The notes under the pieces: model-generated
The model's input: only the letters and a program-made list of their open reading frames with translations
What the model was told of the DNA's origin: nothing
Databases searched by the model: none
Assembly (NCBI GenBank): GCA_046597185.1
Contig: JBKJLF010000473.1
Location: forward strand, 1 to 5,538
Direction: 5' to 3'
From: CAMBDR01 sp046597185
GTDB taxonomy: Bacteria; Pseudomonadota; Gammaproteobacteria; Burkholderiales; Burkholderiaceae_D
DNA length: 5,538 nt
Part shown: in pieces, positions 1 through 4,593 of the stretch
How the letters are laid out: each line of letters opens with the position of its first letter
Position numbering within the stretch: position 1 is the stretch's first letter
Translations under genes and position numbers: made by a program

Positions 1-137
1 TAGCCATTCGCATTGAGCAATAAAAAACCCATGTGCGCGGCCAGCTTGTCCGGGGACACCAGAGCCAGCAGGGCGATAATCAAATAAATACTGGCGATCG
101 CATACAAGCAGCGTTGACGTAGCAAATCGTTGCGCAC
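1..137 (-). CDS. Small membrane protein, N-terminal 45 residues (partial; possibly DUF4345-like)
   Basis: A reading frame opens with GTG at 137-135, 20 bases after the obgE stop, and continues without a stop to the window edge. A good ribosome site, AAGGTGA at 144-150 on the minus strand, lies six bases ahead and decides this start. The first ten residues are basic and polar (MRNDLLRQRC). Residues 11-27 form a hydrophobic helix (LYAIASIYLIIALLALV), then SPDKLAAHMG and a second hydrophobic stretch FLLLNANG where the window ends. A helix, a short 'SPDKLA' turn and 'LLLNANG' recall the start of DUF4345 membrane proteins, but this is pattern memory over 45 residues and is tentative. It is very likely co-transcribed with obgE. 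In many betaproteobacteria proB follows obgE; this product does not look like glutamate 5-kinase. Function unknown. Confidence 0.6.
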   Translation of the reverse strand, partial: MRNDLLRQRCLYAIASIYLIIALLALVSPDKLAAHMGFLLLNANG

Positions 138-143
138 CTCGGG

Positions 144-150
144 TCACCTT
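144..150 (-). promoter_or_regulatory. Ribosome binding site for the partial membrane protein
   Basis: AAGGTGA on the minus strand lies six bases before the GTG at 137. It supports a non-ATG start for a gene that would otherwise be hard to place. Confidence 0.6.
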
Positions 151-157
151 TTTAAGT

Positions 158-1270
158 TTATTCGGCCATAATTTTAAAACGTGGGTCTTCCGGGTCGATG
201 CTGGGTACGCCACGCGCTTCTTCGGTCATGCTGGTTTCTTCGGCGCGTTGTTCGCTGTGGCGCTTTTGTTCCAGATCCTGATAGATGGCGTTCACCAATT
301 CCGGGCAGCCCGCATGGTTGAGCGCGGAAATTTCAAACACCGGGCCTTTCCAGGCGAGGCGTTTGATAAACGCTTTGACGCGCGCTTTCTTTTCTTCATC
401 TGGCACCATATCGAGCTTGTTCAGTACCAGCCAGCGCGGCTTATTGACCAGCGATTCGTCGTATTTCTTTAATTCTTTGATCAGGGCTTTGGCTTCTTTA
501 ACCGGGTCGATGGATTCTTCAAACGGGGCCAGATCAACAATGTGTAACAGCAAGCCGGTGCGTTGCAAGTGGCGTAAAAACTGGTGCCCCAGGCCCGCGC
601 CTTCGGCGGCACCTTCGATCAAGCCCGGAATATCGGCAATGACGAAACTTTTTTCATGGCTCACGCGTACCACACCCAAATTCGGGTGCAAGGTGGTGAA
701 TGGGTAATCGGCAATTTTGGGGCGCGCATTCGATACTGCCGAAATAAAGGTCGATTTACCGGCATTGGGCATGCCCAGCAAGCCGACATCGGCCAGAACT
801 TTGAGTTCCAGTTGTAATTCGCGCCGCTCGCCTTCTTTGCCGTCGCTGCGTTGGCGTGGCGCGCGGTTAATCGATGATTTGAAATGGATATTGCCCCAGC
901 CGCCTTCGCCGCCTTTGGCCAGCATTTCGCGTTGGCCGTGCTCGGTTAAGTCGGCCACAATGGCACCGCTTTCGGCATCGGTAATAATGGTGCCCACCGG
1001 CATGCGTAGTTCGATATCGTCCGCACCTTTGCCATAACAATCGGCCCCACGGCCATTTTCACCCCGCTTGGCGCGGTGAACTTTAGAGTAGCGGAAATCG
1101 ACCAAGGTATTGATATTGCGATCAGCGATACACCAGATACTGCCGCCTTTACCGCCATCGCCGCCATCCGGGCCGCCGAAAGGGCGGAATTTTTCCCGAC
1201 AAAACGAGGCTACGCCATTGCCGCCATCGCCAGCGATCACTTCAATTCTTGCTTCGTCAATAAATTTCAT
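158..1270 (-). CDS. obgE: Obg/CgtA family ribosome-assembly GTPase
   Basis: A 370-residue essential GTPase that binds the 50S subunit late in assembly and has been tied to ppGpp and stress responses in this family. Residues 1-159 are the glycine-rich Obg fold, with runs such as GDGGNG (14-19) and GGPDGGDGGKGG (32-43). The G domain follows: G1/P-loop GMPNAGKST at 166-174, switch I around YPFTTLHPNLGVV at 189-201, G3 DIPGLIEGA at 213-221, G4 NKLD at 284-287 and G5 SAL at 315-317. All nucleotide-binding motifs are intact. The C-terminal tail from about 335 is short, charged and probably disordered, ending in IDPEDPRFKIMAE, a typical betaproteobacterial ending. The ATG at 1270 is fixed by the conserved MKFIDEA start; the ribosome site is only a G-rich GGGTGGGTGG. 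It is third in the rplU-rpmA-obgE order, but a probable terminator lies between it and rpmA, so its expression may depend on read-through. Confidence 0.98.
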   Translation of the reverse strand: MKFIDEARIEVIAGDGGNGVASFCREKFRPFGGPDGGDGGKGGSIWCIADRNINTLVDFRYSKVHRAKRGENGRGADCYGKGADDIELRMPVGTIITDAESGAIVADLTEHGQREMLAKGGEGGWGNIHFKSSINRAPRQRSDGKEGERRELQLELKVLADVGLLGMPNAGKSTFISAVSNARPKIADYPFTTLHPNLGVVRVSHEKSFVIADIPGLIEGAAEGAGLGHQFLRHLQRTGLLLHIVDLAPFEESIDPVKEAKALIKELKKYDESLVNKPRWLVLNKLDMVPDEEKKARVKAFIKRLAWKGPVFEISALNHAGCPELVNAIYQDLEQKRHSEQRAEETSMTEEARGVPSIDPEDPRFKIMAE

Positions 1271-1294
1271 ATGCCACCCACCCTAAAACAAACA

Positions 1295-1342
1295 AAACGC
1301 CAAAACATCCAAACGCCAAAACAAGCAAACGCCAAAAAAAAC
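1295..1342. repeat. Three tandem copies of a 16-bp repeat in the obgE leader
   Basis: Copies begin at 1295, 1311 and 1327, exactly 16 bases apart. Each starts with AAACGCCAAAA and the last five bases vary (CATCC, CAAGC, AAAAC). A degenerate partial copy, CTAAAACAAAC, lies just before at about 1283-1293. In the obgE mRNA this reads as U-rich segments spaced by GGCG, between the probable terminator and the start codon. No function can be assigned from sequence. Confidence 0.85.
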
Positions 1343-1408
1343 AAAAGGGCATACAAAAATTCTCACGCTAACCCTAAGGGGTAAAACAGGAGATTTTTGA
1401 TGCCCCTT
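1334..1408 (-). terminator. Probable intrinsic terminator or attenuator between rpmA and obgE
   Basis: On the minus-strand transcript, bases 1408-1390 pair with 1364-1344. There are 9 pairs at the base (AAGGGGCAU with AUGCCCUUU, one G-U), then six mainly A-U pairs plus one C-G, then CUC with GAG, about 19 pairs with two single-base bulges (1353 and 1361). The 25-base loop (1365-1389) holds a small nested hairpin, ACCC/GGGT at 1371-1382. The descending arm runs straight into UUUU-G-UUUUUUUU (1346-1334). A long stem followed by a U-tract is the intrinsic terminator pattern. It lies in the obgE leader, so complete termination is unlikely and attenuation is the better reading. A competing 7-bp pairing (1375-1381 with 1403-1409) uses the same bases. 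The long loop and A-U-rich middle are less tidy than a textbook terminator. Confidence 0.65.
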
Positions 1409-1412
1409 AACA

Positions 1413-1438
1413 GGTTGGTCAAGGCTACTTGGCCAACC
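1413..1438. other. 11-bp hairpin just after rpmA
   Basis: Bases 1413-1423 and 1428-1438 form an inverted repeat around a four-base loop (GCTA). It is fully paired on the plus strand if one U-G is allowed; on the minus-strand rpmA transcript the same position is a single C-A mismatch. It sits about 30 bases past the rpmA stop and only four bases before the next hairpin in the direction of transcription. No U-tract follows on the minus strand, so alone it is not an intrinsic terminator. It may protect the 3' end or be a processing site. Confidence 0.6.
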
Positions 1439-1468
1439 CGGCAATTTTACTGCACTATTACTGCTGCT

Positions 1469-1726
1469 TTATGCTGCAACCACGGTCACAAATTTATGAT
1501 TGTCTGCGCCTTTGGTCACGAACTTGACTGTGCCATTGATCAGAGCAAACAAAGTGTGATCTTTGCCCATACCGACATTTTCACCAGCGCGCACCGGGGT
1601 GCCGCGTTGACGAATGATGATGCCGCCTGCATTAATGCTTTGGCCGCCATATACTTTAACGCCTAAGCGTTTTGATTCTGAATCACGGCCGTTACGCGTG
1701 GTGCCGCCGCCTTTTTTGTGTGCCAT
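1469..1726 (-). CDS. rpmA: 50S ribosomal protein L27
   Basis: An 85-residue bL27, the usual length for a proteobacterial copy. The sequence begins MAHKKGGGTTRNGRDSESKR and continues through LGVKVYGGQ, the conserved AGGIIIRQRGTP (33-44), NVGMGKDHTLFALINGTVKF and a short hydrophobic end. The flexible glycine- and lysine-rich N-terminus of this family reaches toward the peptidyl-transferase centre. There is no Firmicutes-type cleavable N-terminal extension. The ATG at 1726 is preceded by AAGGAG at 1735-1740, eight bases away, a strong ribosome site. The gene follows rplU by 59 bases on the same strand, the near-universal rplU-rpmA pair. Downstream lie two hairpins before obgE. Confidence 0.98.
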   Translation of the reverse strand: MAHKKGGGTTRNGRDSESKRLGVKVYGGQSINAGGIIIRQRGTPVRAGENVGMGKDHTLFALINGTVKFVTKGADNHKFVTVVAA

Positions 1727-1734
1727 TTTAAGGG

Positions 1735-1740
1735 CTCCTT
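1735..1740 (-). promoter_or_regulatory. Strong ribosome binding site of rpmA
   Basis: AAGGAG on the minus strand, eight bases before the rpmA ATG. It is the best Shine-Dalgarno match in the operon, fitting the high translation expected of a ribosomal protein. Confidence 0.75.
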
Positions 1741-1785
1741 ATTACTGGCTAAATAAATTAGCTAAATTAAAAACCGATCAAACGA

Positions 1786-2097
1786 TTACCCGTTGATGGA
1801 AACGATCTGGATCTCGGTGTAGTTTTGACGATGGCCTTGATGCTTTTGGTAATGCTTACGACGACGCATCTTGAAAATAGTCACTTTATCGTGACGACCA
1901 TGGCTAACTACCTTCACCAGTACCTTTGCACCATCAACCAAGGGCGTGCCAAATTTAATGGCTTCGCCCGCGCCTACTGCGAGGACTTGATCAATAGTGA
2001 TTTCGGAACCAATGTCTGCCGGTATCTGTTCTACTTTAAGTTTTTCGCCAGTGATAACTTTATATTGTTTACCACCGGTTTTTATGACCGCGTACAT
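1786..2097 (-). CDS. rplU: 50S ribosomal protein L21
   Basis: A 103-residue bL21, the same length as the E. coli protein. It opens with the family signature MYAVIKTGGKQYKV, has the central DQVLAVG and GTPLVDGAKV strands, and carries the basic 23S rRNA-binding segment KMRRRKHYQKHQGHRQNYTEI near residues 76-97. The frame can be extended to an ATG at 2112, but that would add MRFQI before the conserved start, and the ribosome site GAGG (2107-2110), nine bases ahead of the ATG at 2097, would lie inside the coding region; so 2097 is chosen. It is the first gene of the minus-strand operon, transcribed from a near-consensus promoter at 2170-2198 with a leader of about 65 bases. Confidence 0.98.
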   Translation of the reverse strand: MYAVIKTGGKQYKVITGEKLKVEQIPADIGSEITIDQVLAVGAGEAIKFGTPLVDGAKVLVKVVSHGRHDKVTIFKMRRRKHYQKHQGHRQNYTEIQIVSING

Positions 2098-2141
2098 GAT
2101 TTGAAACCTCATTAAGAATTAAAAGGGATTTTTTTCGCCGG

Positions 2142-2154
2142 ATTGGCTACCAAT
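2142..2154 (-). other. Small hairpin in the rplU leader
   Basis: ATTGG and CCAAT flank a three-base loop, a perfect 5-bp stem within the predicted rplU 5' leader. It is short and may be chance. It does not resemble any ribosomal-protein autoregulatory leader that I recognise. Confidence 0.3.
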
Positions 2155-2169
2155 TCAGGAAAACTCACG

Positions 2170-2198
2170 ATTGTACATGGTCTGGCAAGAAAAGTCAA
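2170..2198 (-). promoter_or_regulatory. Sigma-70 promoter of the rplU operon
   Basis: On the minus strand, TTGACT (2198-2193) is a five-of-six match to the -35 box and TACAAT (2175-2170) a five-of-six match to the -10 box, with the ideal 17-base spacer. Transcription would start near 2163, about 65 bases before the rplU ATG. It is the clearest promoter in the window and is well placed for a strongly expressed ribosomal operon. Confidence 0.8.
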
Positions 2199-2300
2199 AG
2201 CACGAACTGAACGAATGGCGCTAAAACTCCATCATGCGTGGGTTTTGCGCCCATCTGGCCGGAAAATGCGTCATTGTTACTACGAATTGAGCGAGATTAT

Positions 2301-2332
2301 CGAAGAACATCGCAGAACATCGCAGAACACCG
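2301..2332. repeat. 10-bp tandem repeat upstream of the ispB -10 box
   Basis: Three near-identical 10-base units, CGAAGAACAT, CGCAGAACAT and CGCAGAACAC, run head to tail and end directly against the TATAAT box at 2333. The period is close to one DNA helical turn, so the units would present the same face to a bound protein. They cover the position where a -35 box should be, and no -35 match is seen there. Confidence 0.8.
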
Positions 2333-2338
2333 TATAAT
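2333..2338 (+). promoter_or_regulatory. -10 box of the probable ispB promoter
   Basis: TATAAT is a perfect -10 match, 33 bases before the ispB TTG start, giving a leader of about 27 bases. No TTGACA-like hexamer lies 16-18 bases upstream (that interval reads ATCGCAGA) and there is no extended TG motif, so the promoter may depend on an activator at the tandem repeat or be weak. Confidence 0.55.
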
Positions 2339-2371
2339 CGCGACACATTTTGCTATCTTTGCGGGTTTATC

Positions 2372-3361
2372 TTGACAGCCACTCATCACCATTCGCCAAA
2401 AAACGGCATTGCCGAAACCATCGCCACCGACATGGACGCCATGAACGCGGTGATTCGTCGCGAGCTTCATTCCGAGGTGAATCTGGTCAACCAGATCGCC
2501 GAATACATTATCAGCGCGGGCGGCAAACGGATACGCCCGGTGCTGGTGTTGCTATTGGCCAACGCCTGGGGCTACAAGGGCCAGGCGCATTATATATTGG
2601 CGGCGGTGGTCGAGTTTATTCACACCGCCACGCTATTGCATGACGATGTGGTGGATGAATCGTCTTTGCGCCGTGGTCGCCAAACCGCCAATGCCTTGTT
2701 TGGTAATGCCGCTTCGGTGTTGGTGGGCGACTTTTTATATTCGCGCGCTTTCCAGATGATGGTGGGCGTGAATAGTATGCGGGTGATGAAGATTTTATCC
2801 GACGCCACCAATGTGATTGCGGAAGGGGAAGTCATGCAGTTGTTGAATATGCATGATCCTGACCTCAGCGAAGCCAATTATTTGCAAGTGATTCGTTCCA
2901 AAACCGCCAAATTATTTGAAGCGGCGGCTCAATTGGGTGCGCTGGTGGGCGGGGCGAGTGATGCCGCGATTGAAGCCGCCGGCGAATATGGGCGTTGTTT
3001 GGGCACCGCATTTCAACTCATTGATGATGCGCTCGATTATTCCGGCCATGTCTCGGAAATTGGTAAAAACGTCGGCGATGATTTGCGCGAAGGCAAGGCC
3101 ACCATGCCGCTGATTTATTTGATGCAAAATGGTAGCGAAATCGAGCGCGAATTGGTGCGTAACTGTATCGAAAATGGCGATGAGCAGCAATTTGATGCGG
3201 TTTTGGCGGCCATTACCCATTCCGGCGCGTTGGCGTATACGCATGAGCAAGCAATTCAGGCGGCGGCACGCGCGGCGGCGGCGATTGCTGATTTGCCCGA
3301 AGGCAAGTACAAAGAATCGTTGCTGCAATTATGTACTTTTGCCGTCGAGCGCAATCATTAA
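2372..3361 (+). CDS. ispB: Long-chain polyprenyl diphosphate synthase (octaprenyl type)
   Basis: A 329-residue trans-prenyltransferase that extends farnesyl diphosphate with isopentenyl diphosphate to make the side chain of ubiquinone. Visible motifs are GGKRIRP (50-56, substrate binding), the first aspartate-rich motif DDVVD (91-95) followed by RRG, GNAASVLVGDFLYSRAFQMM (111-130), and the second aspartate-rich motif DDALD (218-222) followed by GKNVGDDLREGKATMPL. The residue five places before the first motif is alanine, which leaves room for a long product; chain length is otherwise inferred from similarity to E. coli IspB (323 residues). The TTG start at 2372 is chosen because no ATG or GTG precedes it in frame after the -10 box and the first ATG (2432) has no ribosome site; the site before the TTG is weak too. 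Divergent from rplU, as is common in proteobacteria; converges on pldA. Confidence 0.93.
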   Translation: MTATHHHSPKNGIAETIATDMDAMNAVIRRELHSEVNLVNQIAEYIISAGGKRIRPVLVLLLANAWGYKGQAHYILAAVVEFIHTATLLHDDVVDESSLRRGRQTANALFGNAASVLVGDFLYSRAFQMMVGVNSMRVMKILSDATNVIAEGEVMQLLNMHDPDLSEANYLQVIRSKTAKLFEAAAQLGALVGGASDAAIEAAGEYGRCLGTAFQLIDDALDYSGHVSEIGKNVGDDLREGKATMPLIYLMQNGSEIERELVRNCIENGDEQQFDAVLAAITHSGALAYTHEQAIQAAARAAAAIADLPEGKYKESLLQLCTFAVERNH

Positions 3362-3371
3362 TGTGTGGAGA

Positions 3372-3400
3372 ATGCTTTGATGCTTTGATGATTTGATGCT
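3372..3400. repeat. 8-bp tandem repeat between ispB and pldA
   Basis: Units ATGCTTTG, ATGCTTTG and ATGATTTG, then a partial ATGCT, run without gaps. They occupy most of the 37-base interval between the two convergent stop codons, and the last partial unit covers two bases of the pldA stop codon. No terminator hairpin is visible between the two genes. Confidence 0.8.
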
Positions 3401-4496
3401 AACGACTGAATGCCGCCACCCCGATCTGGAAGCGGTTTAAGCGTTTCTGAAAGTTGATATTGTAGTAATCAAAGCCATAGTCATAGCGGAAGTACAGACC
3501 CAATTCATTGCCGATTTTAGGAATCAAGCCGACAATTTCAAAGCGGGTGTTGAGGCGATTCCCCGGCCGTGCCGAGACATTTCGATTCGGATCAACCTGA
3601 TTTTTTGCGATAAAGTGGTAGCCCAGCCCCAAAGTTTCAGTCAGACGGAATTGGACATGGGTGCCAAAACTGGCAAAATCTTTGCTGTGCAAACCCAGCG
3701 TGACTTGTTGGCGCGGGTATTGGTCGCGCTGGAAGGCTTCAAACGTGCCGGCAAAATGTTGTTTTACGCTCAATTGCGCCCAATGTAGCGCATTTTTATT
3801 CGTGTCATCGCGGTGATGTGCCGCCACTTCCAGGTAATTGGTATTAAAGCTGCCGCTGCGGGTGTTGACACTGCCATCGGGCAGGGTGCTGTCATCGTCC
3901 TGACCGTTGGAATAGTGATGTAAGCCAACGCTATAGTAAGTACGGGCATGCGGTGCCCAGGTCAGGCGCAAACCGGGGTTGAAGCTGGGGGTGCGCACGG
4001 GCAGTGAGGATTCGGTGAATTGGCGCACGGCAATGCGCACGGGGGCATCAATCCAAAACATATCGGTGTGGGATTGATCATTACTGGGGTGGATGGAAAT
4101 ATTCTTGACGATTTGCGCTTCGTACAGAAAATTCGAAGCGCTGGTGTCATTTTTCAGGCGCAAGCCGGAACTGACGGTAAAATAGCTCAATTCCTGGTGG
4201 TCGAGAATGTCCTGGCGTACTTCGCGGCTCACTCTTTGCGCATCCAGGTCGGCGAAAGTGGGTTTGGGCGCATTCGGTTCGAGTTTGGGCGTCAGTTCAA
4301 CATAGCAAGCCAGCTTGGCGGCATTGTCTTTCCGGTTCAAGCAATAATTCATTTGTTCTGCGGTGATTTCGTTATCGGGATTGCTATTTGGATTCGGCTT
4401 CGGATTGGTGTCGGCGCGGGCATTGCCAGCCATGCTGAAAGCGGCCAGCGTCAGGTAAGAGAGAGTGAGGTAAACAGGATTCATGGCGTGTTGCAT
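3399..4496 (-). CDS. pldA: Outer-membrane phospholipase A
   Basis: A 365-residue protein of the OMPLA family, a calcium-dependent outer-membrane beta-barrel that hydrolyses misplaced phospholipids. Residues 1-28 are a signal peptide ending ARA before DTN. A low-complexity linker (NPKPNPNSNP, 31-40) and a periplasmic segment with two cysteines (C52 and C64 in KLACY) follow, the latter typical of betaproteobacterial PldA. The active-site motif HYSNG gives H194 and S196; the catalytic asparagine is probably N218 in SGSFNTNYL. Segment ESSLPVRTPSFNP (162-174) matches the E. coli ESSPFRETNYEP region. The end, YFRYDYGFDYYNINFQ then RFQIGVAAF, is like the last strands of OMPLA. Odd points: ten extra residues (199-217 region, with DDD) between the catalytic Ser and Asn, and SR after the final Phe. 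The start at 4496 is chosen for AAGGA at 4504-4508; the frame reaches 4631. Confidence 0.82.
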   Translation of the reverse strand: MQHAMNPVYLTLSYLTLAAFSMAGNARADTNPKPNPNSNPDNEITAEQMNYCLNRKDNAAKLACYVELTPKLEPNAPKPTFADLDAQRVSREVRQDILDHQELSYFTVSSGLRLKNDTSASNFLYEAQIVKNISIHPSNDQSHTDMFWIDAPVRIAVRQFTESSLPVRTPSFNPGLRLTWAPHARTYYSVGLHHYSNGQDDDSTLPDGSVNTRSGSFNTNYLEVAAHHRDDTNKNALHWAQLSVKQHFAGTFEAFQRDQYPRQQVTLGLHSKDFASFGTHVQFRLTETLGLGYHFIAKNQVDPNRNVSARPGNRLNTRFEIVGLIPKIGNELGLYFRYDYGFDYYNINFQKRLNRFQIGVAAFSR

Positions 4497-4503
4497 CGGG
4501 TTG

Positions 4504-4508
4504 TCCTT
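4504..4508 (-). promoter_or_regulatory. Ribosome binding site deciding the pldA start
   Basis: AAGGA on the minus strand lies seven bases before the ATG at 4496. The alternative ATGs at 4517 and 4631 have no such site, and only the 4496 start puts a normal-length signal peptide at the N-terminus. Confidence 0.65.
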
Positions 4509-4593
4509 CAATTTCATCGATAATAGTTCAATTTTAACCCAATCGGGTGCACGGTTGTGGAAACGAGTGTGCAAATAAGTATGGAAAATCAGC

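Larger units (their letters stand above)
2099..2371. other. Divergent control region between rplU and ispB
   Basis: About 270 bases separate the two start codons. The region contains the rplU promoter and leader on the left and the ispB -10 box with its repeat on the right. The middle (about 2199-2300) shows nothing I recognise. A 64-codon TTG-started frame at 2143-2337 spans it but looks like chance: it overlaps both promoters and ends inside the ispB -10 box. Confidence 0.7.

Noticed and set aside
1295..1342. CRISPR array
   Set aside because: Units are 16 bases with no separate spacers; the same applies to the 10- and 8-base repeats at 2301 and 3372.
2143..2337. 64-codon plus-strand frame between rplU and ispB
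   Set aside because: It starts with TTG without a ribosome site, overlaps the rplU promoter, runs through the 10-bp repeat and stops inside the ispB -10 box. The product resembles nothing I know.
2912..3328. 138-codon minus-strand frame opposite ispB
   Set aside because: It is antisense to the second aspartate-rich motif region of a well supported gene.
4020..4523. 167-codon plus-strand frame opposite pldA
   Set aside because: It is antisense to the PldA signal peptide and active-site region, which are supported by family motifs; no ribosome site or family likeness.
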